From Cryptomeria japonica (Eukaryota; Streptophyta; Pinopsida; Cupressales; Cupressaceae), in assembly GCF_030272615.1 (NCBI RefSeq), contig NC_081413.1, positions 103,190,239-103,254,238 on the forward strand: a DNA stretch of 64,000 nt, given 5' to 3'. Of the stretch, positions 1 through 12,012 are shown piece after piece; position 1 is the first letter of the stretch, and each line of letters opens with the position of its first letter. The notes under the pieces are model-generated. The model worked only from the letters and a program-made list of their open reading frames with translations. It was not told the DNA's origin and searched no databases. The translations under genes and the position numbers were made by a program.

Positions 1-1
1 G

Positions 2-145
2 TCGTACAAGTCTCAAAGGAGGTCTAGAAAATTGACAACTCGAGAGATGATAAGTGGAGGTGTGATGGGACCACCTCATCCACCACTTGGTCATCCTGGG
101 GCAAGATTGAGTGGACAAGCTCCTGATAGAGGGAGTGTCGATTGA
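2..145 (+). CDS. 3' end of an unidentified ORF cut by the window edge
   Basis: Frame 2 is open from the first bases to a TGA at 143-145, giving 47 residues rich in Arg/Ser, then Gly/Pro. No family is recognised. The codons are followed by an AT-rich stretch that looks like 3' untranslated or intergenic DNA. It could be the last exon of a host gene or the tail of another transposon, and a chance open frame of this length is also possible. Confidence 0.25.
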   Translation, partial: SYKSQRRSRKLTTREMISGGVMGPPHPPLGHPGARLSGQAPDRGSVD

Positions 146-2263
146 CACACTTGTTATTCATGTTACTAAGGCTTTTTATGAGATTTTATTCCAACACATT
201 ATTTTTTGAGATCTATATATGAGATTTGTAGTTGTGATGACATTTTATATGCATATTTATGTGTTTTCTAATATGATGCTTGATTATATTATGCATATTA
301 TTATTATTATGATGATGATGTGGTTTATGTTATGATGTTCTATATGCTTTTCCTGATGCATTTTTATAATGATGTGGTTCGATCTAGCTTATGCACTTTC
401 TAAATGTTGTATATGATATGATGAGTAATTATGGTTAAACCTAATGATTGAATGTGCTTATAATGGTCTATTAAAATGAACTAATGATCTTAATATGAAA
501 TTATGTGAATATGATTATGCAACCTAATGCAACTTAATGATTATGAATGCAACCTAATGATAATGATTGCAACCTAATGATAATGAGTTTTTCAATGTGT
601 CAGAAACTATTTTTAATTGCATGCCCCAACTATTTCAGAAGAGGTGTTAGTAGTTTTGAGATAGAGATGGTTGATGAGAGATGGTTTGAGACAAAATTAG
701 AGAGATTAGAAGATGAATAAAAGATTTAAAATGATAGAACCATGAATTCTTGTGTCTTTATTTTTAGCACAACATATTCATCATTGAGCCTTATTATGTT
801 TCAATGGAGCTTGGTACACCAAGGTATACAAAACCAAGGTATAAAGATATCCCATGGTAGAAACAAACACATTGCAAACAAGGAGTGAACCCCTCCATTC
901 TAGGTATAGCGCTAAGGGTTGAGGTATATGCGATAGTCATACGCATAGATATCCTTGACTTTTACTTTGCATAGGATGCTTGCTGAATGCATGTACCAAC
1001 ATAGACACCCAAAGTACCATTGCCTTAGAACTTCATTGGTTCACACCACAAACTACAAACAAATAAAAAGATCATGCACCATACTAGATCCTCTAATCTC
1101 TTGTGGACATCCCTGAGTAACGTAGGAACATGACCTGCCACCAATTGATAAAAGATAAGACCAACTAGGACCAAAAATCCTGCAACCATACTGATCTGCA
1201 CCTTTGCTTTGATTGTTTGATGTGATGGGGTTGATAGTGTCTGATCTCAAAGATTGAATACCTCGTTTAATATCTATCTGTCTAATTTAGAGTGTGATCT
1301 TCCTTGTTTAAAACAAAACGATGATTAATTGATATGGTTGGTTGATACAATTGATAAGACAACTTGATCAGTTTGGTTGCAAATTTTGATAGGATAGTTT
1401 TATCCTTTGTTGACTTCATGCAAAGTGTTTACTAGATATCTGCTCAAGTGTTTGATCTCTATGAGATGTTTTATTGGAAGATTTTGTTGTTGGTTTTTTC
1501 GATTTTTAGTGCTTTTTTTAGGACTTTTTCCCTTTTTAAGGAGTGTTTTTCTAGGATTTTTGATTTTGTTTTTGATGATATTTTAGGATGATTTTCCGAT
1601 TTTGAGTGTTTTTCTCTCTCTTTTTGGTGTTTTGGGTTTTTTATGCTTTTGGATTTTGAGGTTTTTGGATTTTGATGTTTTGTTTATGTTTTTGAATTTT
1701 TTCTTGTTTTTTGATGTTTTTGAAATTTTAATTGTTTTTTTATGTTTTTGGATTTTGTTTAGGACTTTATCTCTTTTTTAGAGTTTTCTTCAAGATCATT
1801 TTTTACGTTTTTTAGACTTATTTTAGGACATCTTTACAATGTTTTGTGTTTTTTAAGGATATTTTATAAATATTTTTTTTGATTTTTCAGGACATTTTAT
1901 GAATGTTTTGGGTTTTTCAGGACAATTTATGAATGTTTTGGGTTTTTTCGGGATAATTTATGAATTTTTTTGAAGAGTTTTCTCAGGAATTTGAATGTTT
2001 TTGAAGATTTTCCAAACAATGTTTTTTTTCAGGACCATTTATGATTTTTTGGGTTTTTTTAAGTTTTTCTCCCAGTTTACATACTTGGGCGATGCAACTA
2101 ATGAACTTTGCCTATTTCTACATGATGATGACTAACACAATATGAATGCTTAAATAATGCAAACCACAATGATAAATGAAATGCCATCTTTTATTTGAAC
2201 AAGGGCACACTCCTGTGACTTGGTCATCTTGTTACACATTGATAAATTTAGGATTGCAGAACA
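146..2263. other. AT-rich flank without a recognisable gene
   Basis: No convincing coding region, RNA gene or paired LTR was seen. The stretch holds short AACCTAATGA-type direct repeats near 520-586 and a T-rich block (listed separately). It is the sequence into which the large gypsy element starting at 2264 was inserted, or an older repeat too decayed to name. Confidence 0.5.
1480..2065. repeat. T-rich block with degenerate ~30-bp tandem units
   Basis: The plus strand is strongly T-biased. Units of the form GGACATTTTATGAATGTTT recur at about 1826, 1858, 1890, 1920 and 1951, a period of 30-32 bp, and decay towards the edges. This is a strand-asymmetric simple repeat; no function is claimed. 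Confidence 0.6.
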
Positions 2264-4777
2264 TGTTGGAACACCTTTTGATTTTTCTTGCTGAAGAGTT
2301 TAGGGTTTATCTTCAACATTTTGAAGCCTTTTAGGTTTAAACCCTAAACCCTAGGTCCTTTTTCCTTTGTGTTCTTTTTGTTCTATTTTTGCGGTGACTA
2401 TCGATTGCCTGTTTTCAGTCACTTAAGTTGTTTCTTGAAGCCTTTTATGTCGTGTTGGTGACCGACCCCTTGATGTTAGCCATTTGTTTGTATCTTCAAC
2501 GCGGGCTCCATATCAACTATGCATCTCTGCCTAGATCAATGGTCATAAGAGTCGTGCAATTGCTTCAATATGCATGACAAATCTAATTTCGTAATGTCGC
2601 TGCAGATGTATCAATGGATGATGTGCCTCTGACATGCCTAGTTGGAGGTCACTGAATGGTTTGTGTTGGGATCTACATGTTACATGCGCCCTATTCAAAA
2701 TGGTTGAATGATAATGAAGAAAGAAGGCCCCCACTCGAATGAGTCATCCCTCAGGTGGACTGATGGGTGATTGTCGTGTGGATCACAGGCCACGAAGTAG
2801 GGAGACGGGCCTAGCATCCTGTCTCATAAAGGGAGGTAAACAGTGATTATCTTGATCAAGATCAATGATGCGGGATGAGCGCACAACTACATGACTAATG
2901 AAAGATGCAAGCATAAGATAACTTCACAAATCTATCGATGACCTGGCATGAGGGTTCCACTAAGATGAGTCACTTCCCAAATGGACCCGATATAGGTAAT
3001 ATGCACTCACCTTTGATCAAATCAATAGTTGTGATTATTGCATGATTATTCCAAGGTGCACCCACAAATTAATTCTGCAATGCCATTGTAGATCTGTCAT
3101 GTAGGACCCATAGGGGATAGGGATGAATGCTCAGGCCAATAAAAACATAGATATGTGGATGAGTGAGCCACATAACATTAATGACTATGCAACATGAAGT
3201 TTTTTTGTGACTAAAGTCGATGACAAATAAAATATGATAAAAACATTGATGTGTCGAGCTCTAATTTGTCGCCGACTGATCGAGAATTTCCTGTTGGGGC
3301 CCCAACATTCAAATATGAAATGCAACAACTATCTCCCACCATCACATCAATATACGTGCCTGCAATTAATTTTGCCATCCTTCCCATTATGATCCAAATT
3401 CTTTGTCTATTTTAGCACCTAGATTGCTTAAATTTGTTCTTATAGTGATCTATACATGCTCTTAAAAGTTTCTTTTATGCCTATGCCTTCATAATTAGGT
3501 TTCTGAAAGCGATTGTTGACTGCATTTTCAATTGCATATCTTTAGGAAAAGGCTCACAAGCTCCTCTTTGTCATTTGGTATTAAAAAGTTATGCAAGATT
3601 ATCATATCTTCCAACATGATAAGGGAGCCTATATGTAGAGAAGAAGGATTCTAGATCATCTCCAACACCTACTACCTATGAAAGAAGATAAAGGATTGTT
3701 TGTTCCTATCAGAGGGCTAAAAGTTTTTTGTCTTTTTCTTGTTAGTCGGTCACCTACATTTTGAAGTTTTAAAAGGCCCGAAGCTTGTTGCATTCTTATT
3801 ATATAAAAGGATACTCAAGGCCTTGTTTTTCTTCCTCTTCAAGAAAATTTGAAATATAAAACACAAATTTTGTGAGAAGCTTGTTTGCTTATTTTCACTA
3901 AGGGTGAATAGTATGCAATAGGTTTTAAGAATTTTTGCAGTACAGTACTGTGACCATATATGTCCTACTTGTAGTAAATTTTGCAAAGGATCATATGTAT
4001 AAGCTCTAAATATATAAATCACCTTGAAATCCAGTTTAATTATTTCAAAGTTGTTTCTCTCGACTTGTGATCCAAAATCTTATATGAGTTACTAGAATCA
4101 AGGATTTTAAATTCACATCTCTTCATTGTGTTGAATGAGTTTTGAATGGATATTGGCTTCTTCTAAAGTAGGAGATTAAAATTTGCTAACTTCTATTCAA
4201 AAGGATTCTATGTAGAGAGCAAGTATTGAGTCACAATTGAGAAATTTATCTCGTGTTGTGATTAATACTAGGTATTAACCATACTAGACCCAAGGCACTA
4301 CAGGGAATACATATTTTTCTTATTGTAATAATGGTTCATCTAATGCATAGCCCAATGGATAAGGCACTGGTCATAATATTGTATTTCTAACTATGACAAT
4401 GATAAAGTTTCATTAAACATTACAATAACCATTTTATTTTATTCAGTTTTTTCCTTTCAAGTATACAGGAAAATTAGTTCTTATTGTGATCAGAGTTACA
4501 TAAGGATGAAGGCCACATCCTTTAGAGTCTATATATCACTGATTCACATAGTATTTTGAGAAATCATCTATTGTAGCATCATATCTACCCGAAGAGACTA
4601 AAATGATACCATAAGGGAGACCCACCTTAGTCTTACATAGCCTAAAGTGTAAAGAGTGTGACTAGTTCCTTATCCCTAGTCCGCACTCTCTCAGTTGGTT
4701 CACTGATCTGGGGTCTTGGAGATTGAGTTTGGCCTCTCATAGAGATTTCTTGGAGAAATCAGTTGGAAACACCAACA
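2264..4777 (+). repeat. Element O left LTR (~2.5 kb)
   Basis: It begins TGTTGGAACACC and ends CACCAACA, just before the primer binding site. The first 190 bp (2264-2455) align closely with 61744-61933, which fixes the LTR start. It contains a TTTAGGG-like stretch at about 2338-2356. The rest cannot be checked against the right LTR, because that copy is interrupted after 190 bp and leaves the window. Short ORFs inside are treated as chance. Confidence 0.75.
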
Positions 4778-4780
4778 AAA

Positions 4781-4797
4781 TGGTGACTCTACTACGG
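4781..4797 (+). promoter_or_regulatory. Element O primer binding site
   Basis: TGGTGACTCTACTACGG lies 3 nt after the LTR end. It starts with TGG, as required to pair with a tRNA CCA end. The priming tRNA was not identified. The 600 bp that follow (4798-5398) form the leader and hold no convincing ORF. Confidence 0.65.
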
Positions 4798-5398
4798 ATT
4801 GAATAAGAAAGAGAGAAATTTCTTTAAGAAAATCCTCGTAATGGTATTACCCTACAATGAACTTTTGTTCAGAAGGCTCGCTACAACCCGGAGACAAGAT
4901 AAACTCACCAATATTGTTTCTCATCTAGGTACTAATACTTGGGATTGTAGGAGAAGCCTTGTTGAGTATATGCAAATCAATATAATCTTGAAAAAGGTAG
5001 AAAGGAAGGCAAATTGATAGAAGCAGAAGTTGAAAAAATGATTCATCCCTAGCTTTTGTAAGTTCTTTCAAAATTGCAATCTAAATAGGTTGTGATATAG
5101 ATTATTACCTATGAATAAGTTCCCACTAATTTTTCCTTAAACCTAAAGGGTGGTGACTTTGTCTATACTTTGTATACCTTTTGAAGTGACTAGTGCAAAG
5201 CTTATGAAAAACCCTACTTAATTTGATAAGGGAATGGTAAGAACCAAAGCTCAAGGTCAAGTAGATAAAACTATGAGTCAAGAAACCTCGAGACAAACTT
5301 GGGTTCCTAGGCAATTAGGCCAATAATCCTCTCCAAATACTCCTACCCTCACAAATAACAACCCTAATTTAACCCCAAGAATGGAAAATAGATAAGAG

Positions 5399-7831
5399 TT
5401 GTCTCCTATAGGAATGAGTTTAGGAATAGAGGAAAGTATCAATCCTCAAGATATGAGTACATGTCCAGTATCATTAGAAAACATAATTCCTAATGTCACT
5501 AAGTCATATGATTTGATGAGATGGTTGCAACAGAATAATAACTCATTGTCTATATCTCAAGGACAAAATCAAGGTGTGAATACTCAATGGGTATTCCCAC
5601 CCCTCGATCCAAGTTCTTCCTTCTATCATTTGCCTCCATCCCAAGGCTTAGTGACACATCAATCCCACACGGTCCAACCCTCTATTGCATCAAAAACTGT
5701 TACTATTGCTATTGGTCCAGTTTCTATAGCCCAATTGACTGATGATGAATTGAAATTGCAAATAGAAGCCTTAAGGGACCGAGTGGAAAGGGTTAGGCTA
5801 GAGAAGGAAAGGGATATTATTTCTCAACAATTGTTGGCTTTATTACCCATAGGAAATACAAGTACTAATATCTTTTCTCCTAATATTCTCATCCCTTAAG
5901 CCAAGGTACACCTCTTATGGGAAATAATCAAATAGGGCCTTCAAATGCACCAGTTTACACTTCCTCTATCATGTTAACCTCAATTGGGACTACCACATAG
6001 GGGTTCCCTACTGCGTATAATTATTTTACCAATCCCACCCAAGGGTCTAAAACTGTACCTTCCTTTAGCTTGGGTCACAATACTCAGGCTACTACTATAC
6101 CCTTATATAACACATCAGCTCCCATAGGGCAGTTGTCCCAAGGTCTTGAAATGCATCCCTTTGGTCATGAAAATGTGCGACACAATCCATTTACTGGCCA
6201 CCAAAGCGTCCAAAATCAAAATTGGCACCAAATACCTTTCTCTCAGCCTTAAATCCATTAGAAAATACCTCAACAACAAGGAGGGAAATAATTTCCACAA
6301 GGACCTCCATAGAATCAAGAGAATCATGCATTTTACCAACAACAACAAGGAGAAAACATGTTCTCCTATGGCTCTTATGCAAATGGACAGATGTAGACAA
6401 ATAAACTTTCATGGGATTCCTAGATTTCCTAATGTCATCAATAATGAGGTACGACTACAGGTCCCTAAGTTCTCTGCAAATAATGCTTTAATAGGAGAAG
6501 ATCATTTGAGAGCATTTGAGAACTTTATTGATAATTATGAATTGGAGCATGAAGATGTGATAATGGAAATCTTTATGCAATCCCTAATAGATGATGCTAG
6601 GGATTGGTACAAAAGTTTACTTGATAGTTCAATCAATTCATGGAGTGAATTCAAACATTTGTTTAAAGATTAGTTTGGGGATCATTTTGATCCCAGTTTT
6701 GCCTTAAATGAATTTACAACAATTTAGAAGGGTGCCAATGAATCTATTTCCTCTTTTAATACAAGATTTCTCAAGGTTCTGAATAAAATTTTGCCTCTCT
6801 CAAGACCTGCATGTCCCATATGTCATAACTATATATAAGTGCATATGACCCTAAAATTGGGTATGAATTGAGAAATAGGAACATCCTTGACCTAAGGGAA
6901 GAGTTTAAGGTTTCACTTAATATAGAAAATAATAGGAAGGCACCAGGTATTATGGGAAAAAGAGAAGGGGTTAAAATATTGCAGAACCCAAAGCACTCTC
7001 AAACTAGGCAGAAGGATGATGACAAGCTTGATAGAATGATGAAACAACTAAGGGACTTATATCACAGGCTTGCAAAAAACAAAAAAGGGAATCCCTCATG
7101 AAAGAAATACACACTATGGGCATCAAAGGCCAACACTACATAGCATGCCTTACAACACCAATTTGAAGGATGTCAAGCCTTTACCAAATAATCCAAGGGA
7201 ACCCAAAAATAGGGAAATCCCTGATCCATTAAAGGGTCCAAATGTTCATGTTACTGAGGGTAGTCCCTGGTGTTTTGCATGTCATTTTCCTCACTTCTCA
7301 GATACATGTGTTCTAGCTCAATCATTACATGATGTTGATATAATGGAAGAAGGTTCAAAAGGTGACTATGATCACAGTGACCACTCCATAAATATGTTGT
7401 CTTCTGATTGTTATTATGACAAGGAAGAAGATGCAATTTTTGAAGTTAGTGATAATGAAGTTGATGTGCATATACTGAGACATAAGAGTGAAGCCTATCA
7501 TCAGCAGGTTCTTTTGAATGATGACTCACTTGATTATGAGCAACCTCTTTCTTTTATTTTTAGAGAAGATGAAAATACAACTTTGAGGAGACCAACTAAT
7601 GAAGAAATCAAATCACTTACCATAACAACTATTCAAAAAGTAAAGAGTAACTACAATCTAAGGAATAAAGTGGCAGGAAATGATTTAGGGAAGCTAGGAG
7701 GGTTGTTCTACAAAACAACATCACAACCCAAGCAACTAGAATGTAGCAGAGGGAATGAACCGCAGAATCAGAAGAGATTTCAGTTTATCGTCCTAAATAA
7801 TGGTATAAAGGGAAATAAGCCTCACATATAA
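5399..7831 (+). pseudogene. Element O gag (broken)
   Basis: Three blocks are visible. The first (5399-5899) is Gln/Ser-rich with a short helical segment. The second (6146-6673 and on) matches the retrotransposon gag core, with the pattern RDWYKSL followed by SWSEFKHLF. The third (about 6850-7831) ends in a zinc-knuckle-like CFACHFPHFSDTC, spaced C-X2-C-X3-H-X4-C. Gag would form the virus-like particle and bind the element RNA. The frame changes near 6835 and 7085, and there are several stops (for example after LFKD at 6673), so no complete Gag can be made. The C-terminal block is acidic. Protease remnants follow directly. Confidence 0.8.
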
Positions 7832-7924
7832 AGTCCTACCTCAGCTCCTACTACTCCAATAATCACCAAAGAAAAAGAAAAATAGGCAAAGTCAGAGGTA
7901 TGTAAAATAGTTTTTACTCCTAGT

Positions 7925-8560
7925 GTGAGCAATACGCTAGGTTTTGATATGGCTCAAGCTTTGAATCAGGTTAAAATTTCAGTCCCATTCCTTGAACTTA
8001 TGAAGGTACAAGACCATAGGAATGTTTCTCTCTCCATGATAGCCAACACCATTAGGGTCTCTAATAGGAATGATGAGGGGAGTGGGGGAAATAATATACC
8101 TTTCTCTAAAGTTAATCAAACCTATGAAGCCCAGAATACCACTGCAAACACCCCTGAAGTGTATCTAGGAACAACATTGGATGGGTCACCTTCTCAAGTG
8201 GACCCTTTTTATATTATATTTTTAATCAACAATAAACTAGTGAAGAATAAAAATGTTGGATTCAATGATTAATGTCGTGCCATTAGGTATCATGAAGCAA
8301 CTACGACTCTGGGTAGATACTGCTTATGGAAGGTGCTATGCCATGGACAACATAGCAAGTCCTATTTTTGGGTAGGTAAGGATCTATAATTAAGATTTGT
8401 TGCATATCGTAAGGTTCGTTATAGAATGGATGTCATTGTGGTAGATATTCCTCCGCAATATGGCATGTTACTCAAGACAGTGGGGAGCTACTATGGTGGG
8501 TCATTTGCAATTGGACCTCTCTTTTTCTACAATCCCTATGGAGGGAAGAAATGTTAAAAT
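7925..8560 (+). pseudogene. Element O aspartic protease (broken)
   Basis: About 7925-8262 reads into a region resembling the start of gypsy proteases (DPFYIIFLINNKLV). A frameshift at about 8250 leads to MLDSMINVVPLGIMKQL, the active-site region. The usual D-S-G is reduced to D-S-M, apparently by loss of a few codons. Downstream, frames with a DVIVVDIPPQYGMLL-like segment continue with stops to about 8560. The protease would process the polyprotein. The catalytic motif is damaged and the frame is broken, so it is inactive. Confidence 0.7.
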
Positions 8561-8719
8561 TTATAGGAAACCAAGATACCAAATGGTTATTGAGGGTGTA
8601 CCCCAGAGGAATTGATTTGTTTTTGTGATGTTGATATGGGAAAATTCAAGGTAGAACAATGATAGGTCTTATTAAAAAATACTGATGCAATTAGTCTTGA
8701 GTTGTAGTCTGATCAACAT

Positions 8720-9309
8720 GGCTTGTGGAAAATGTGCTTTGATGGAGTATGCTCCAAATATGGATCAAGTGTAGGAGTTATCTTCATTTCTCCTAGCAAT
8801 AAGACATTTAAATACCCTTTGTTGCTAAGTTTTGAATGTACTAACAATATTGCAGAATATGAAGCTTTGCTTTCAAGCCTTAGCATATAGCTGAGAAACA
8901 TGGAATTAAAGTGTTGCAAGCATTAAGAGATTTTGAATTGATTGTATCTTAGGTAAGGTCTGAGTATACATCAAAAAATGTGAGGTTGAAACAATACAAG
9001 AATGTTGTTTGGGATATTATATAATTTTTTGATGCTTTCTCAATTAACTAGGTGGAAAGGAATAGCAACATGATGGCAGATTTTCTTGCTAATATGGCTT
9101 TAAAACAATTTGATGAGACATTTGTAGGTGTGTCTAAAGTTCAAATTAAAATTAGGCCATTAGTACCAGATAATATTTTTAGTTGGCAAGTTTTTAAGGA
9201 TGATCTAGATTTATTGAATTTCTTGCAATGTGTAGATGGTTACGAGTCACAGATAATTGATTGTGATTCTTTAATTCAAGTTGTCAATGATAAACAAACA
9301 ATCTGTTGA
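8720..9309 (+). pseudogene. Element O RNase H domain located upstream of RT
   Basis: This is an RNase H fold of the plant/archaeal type. FDGVCSKYG supplies the first acidic residue, CTNNIAEYEALL the glutamate, DFELIVS the second aspartate and MADFLANMA the last. All four catalytic positions are therefore present. The frame shifts at about 8880, and stops occur at four or more positions, as in the rest of the element. From 8887 the frame is shared with RT. RNase H degrades the RNA template during reverse transcription. The unusual point is its place between protease and RT (see findings). Confidence 0.75.
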
Positions 9310-10786
9310 TATGAAGTGGTCCAACTGAAAACAAACAAAATTCCTAAAGGATTGGTTGCAATGGAAAGGGTTTTTGATGCAAATGATAGGAATCTCATGA
9401 AGTCTACCCCTTCCAAAAATGAGGATTTGGAGGAAGTTAACTTAGGAAATGACACGTGTCCAAGAAAGGTTATATTGGGAATAGAATGGGTGCCAATATC
9501 AGATCAAGGATCATAATGTTACTTAGGAAATATAGGCATGTCTTTGATTGGTCTTATGATGATTTGAAGGCATAAAGAGTGGACCTTTATCAACACGAGA
9601 TCCCTCTGAAATCAGATGCTAAACTTTTTTAGACAAAAATAGAGGCCCATAAACCCAACATTGGCCCCTAAAATGCAAGATGTACTTGTTAAACTAAGAG
9701 ATTGGGGAATTATCAAGCCAATTAGACATTCAACTTGGGTTTCCAATTTGGTCCCTGTTAGAAAAAAGAATGGATATATTAGATTATGTATGGATTTTAG
9801 GAATTTGAATATCTCATTATGAAAGGACAACTACCCACTTCCCAATATGGAATCCATGTTGCAAAAGGTTACTGGTTGTGAGCTTTTGTATATGATGGAT
9901 GGGTTCTTAGGGTATAATCAAGTCAAATACAAGGAATCCAAGTAGTATAAGACTACATTCACCACACCATAGGGTACTTATGTATATGTTAGGATGCCTT
10001 TTAGGTTGACAAATGCAGGGGCCATGTTCCAAAGAGCTATGGATGTAGCATTTGAAGGCTTAGTTAATTCAATTTTGATTGTATATCAAGATGAATTAAC
10101 TGCTTACTCTAAGAAGGTTGAGGACCATTGCTTGCATCTGTAAAGGATTTTTGATAGAGATTTGGAGTTTGGAATCTCTTTAAATCCAAAAAAGTGTGCT
10201 TTTGGTGTTACTAAAGGAAGGCTCCTTCGACATATAGTGTTAAAGGATGGGGTGAGAATTGATCCTGAAAGGGTGGAAGCTATAGACAAAATTTCCATTC
10301 CAAAAATAGTAAAGGGTATTCAGTTCTTCTTTGGCCAAATAAATTTTGTAAGAAGGTTCATTGTAAACTTTGCTGAAATAGTTAAACCTATCTCCAAGAT
10401 GCTTAAGAAGAATGCTATTTTAATATGGGATGATCAAGCCATTTAAGACTTTCAAGCAATAAAAAGGGCTATTAAGGAAGAACCTATTTTGATCTATCCA
10501 AATTTCAGTAAGCCCTTCCAAGTATTCTTCTTTGCTTCCTATTACACCATTGATGTTGTCCTGATCTAAAAGAATTCTCAAGGAAATGAACAACCCATTG
10601 CCTTTTTTAGTAAATCCCTACAAGCAACAGAATTAAAATATGACATGGTCGAGAAACAAGCTTATGCATTGGTCAAGGATGTAAAAACCTTCATATACTA
10701 TTTAGTAGGATCACATGTCATTTCTTATGTCCCTAATGCAACATTGAAAGATGTTTTTGTGCAAATAGAAAGCATAAGAAGGAGGT
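9310..10786 (+). pseudogene. Element O reverse transcriptase and C-terminal RNase H (broken)
   Basis: A single frame with about six stops and no frameshift runs through the linker (9316-9516) into RT. Motifs seen include WVSNLVPVRKKNG, RLCMDFRNLN, DNYPLPNME, MPFRLTNAGAMFQRAMD and, at 10084-10095, YQDE in place of the usual Y-x-DD. The thumb and connection regions follow, then a degenerate RNase H (10500-10760) with EQPIAFFSKSLQ. In it the catalytic TDAS is replaced by FFAS. The reading ends at the left TSD (GAGGT, 10782-10786) of element A and resumes at 25965. RT would copy element RNA to DNA in cytoplasmic particles. Confidence 0.9.
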
Positions 10787-11996
10787 TGTACAATGGAAAA
10801 TTGAACCCTAGTGATTCCCCATCTAGGACAGAGAAAGGAAATCACTAGGATGATTTTCACTTGGGAGATACTTTACATTAAAAAGAGAGGTTGCATTCAC
10901 TAGATCCAAACCCTAGAGTGAATAAGGATTTGAATACTAAGTGAATTGCAAGGGTGCAATGCAATTTATCCTCTTTTGTAAGTAGAAGAGTTGACTTGTT
11001 GACTATGCAAAAAATGAAGACAAAATGGGTGAAATAAGGAGCTACCGATTCGGGAACACACTGTAACTTTGGATATAAGGTATTTAGACTGATGCGGACT
11101 TGCCCTGCAAATTTGGAGAAAAGTCATCAAGCCCAATTTGAAGTTGCACCCAGACCTCCGAAAAATCTGAAAGTCGAAAAGGGTTTTTTCGTCTTTGAAA
11201 ACGAAGCCTAAACCTGCAATTATAGCCACACACCTGCAACCTACACACATAAAAGAAGGGAAGAAGGTTGTGGATAGGGTTTTGCCTTAGTCAAACCCTG
11301 GTTGAGGAATCAACCTTGAAAGTAAGTAATTGCAAATGTTTAAATGTAAATAATGGAAATGTATACCTTGTAGATCTGCAATTTGTTGATGATGGTTGCT
11401 TTGCTTCTTGAATGTAATCACAAGTGTTGCATGAAATGGCATGTAACATGATAAAAACGTAACACACATATGCTTGCAAATGAATATTTTAATGTGGGTC
11501 CAATAGATGAATGAAGAAGACACATGAAGAAGAAGATGTTTGAAGACTTGAACACTTGATAATGAAGACCTTCCACTCGTTTACCCAGTTTCTCTTATCT
11601 TCGCTTATTCTTGTATATCCAAATGAGAGGACTAAATCCCATTTTATACTTGCCTAGGAGAATTAATTTTCATCTCATCGAAGGCCGACATAGGGGAAAT
11701 TTAAATCCCGAAGAGAAAATTAGGGTCAAGGGCCGGATAGACCCATTTTAGGGCCACCCAAAGAGGGAGGACAGGGGTGCCATGCCCTTTTCCTAAGGGG
11801 ATAGGGGTGCCACACCCCTATCCTACCCTATTTTGGGGCTTAGACAGGGTCACAAGGTGATGCAAGGGCTAAAATAGAAAGAGATTTGGAAGAATGATAC
11901 CAAAAGGGGTCCCAATTGAGTAGGGAGATGCAGTCGCTAGGGTGAGGACCTAAAACACGGTCAAAATTGCAAGGGTCACAATTTTATGATGCTACA
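10787..11996 (-). repeat. Element A LTR (3' LTR in element orientation)
   Basis: Plus-strand ends are TGTACAATGG and GATGCTACA. It is near-identical in order to 24740-25959, with shared blocks such as TTGAACCCTAGTGATTCC and GGGCCACCCAAAG. It is AT-rich with scattered short ORFs that are treated as chance. The two LTRs differ at many positions, so the insertion is not recent. Confidence 0.9.
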
Positions 11997-12012
11997 TTTA
12001 GCCCCCACTTTA
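11997..12012 (-). promoter_or_regulatory. Element A polypurine tract
   Basis: Read on the minus strand this is AAGTGGGGGCTAAA, immediately upstream of the LTR start. It is the expected primer for plus-strand DNA synthesis and fixes the element on the minus strand. Confidence 0.75.

Noticed and set aside
2339-2356. CCCTAAA repeats as interstitial telomere
   Set aside because: Only two to three units, present in both O LTR copies, so an LTR feature rather than telomeric DNA.
4799-5017. Small Lys-rich ORF right after the O primer site
   Set aside because: No motif, and leaders of this type usually lack genes; left as leader sequence.
5399-10786. Endogenous pararetrovirus origin for the RT region
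   Set aside because: LTRs, primer site and a DDE integrase in the same frame show a Ty3/gypsy element.
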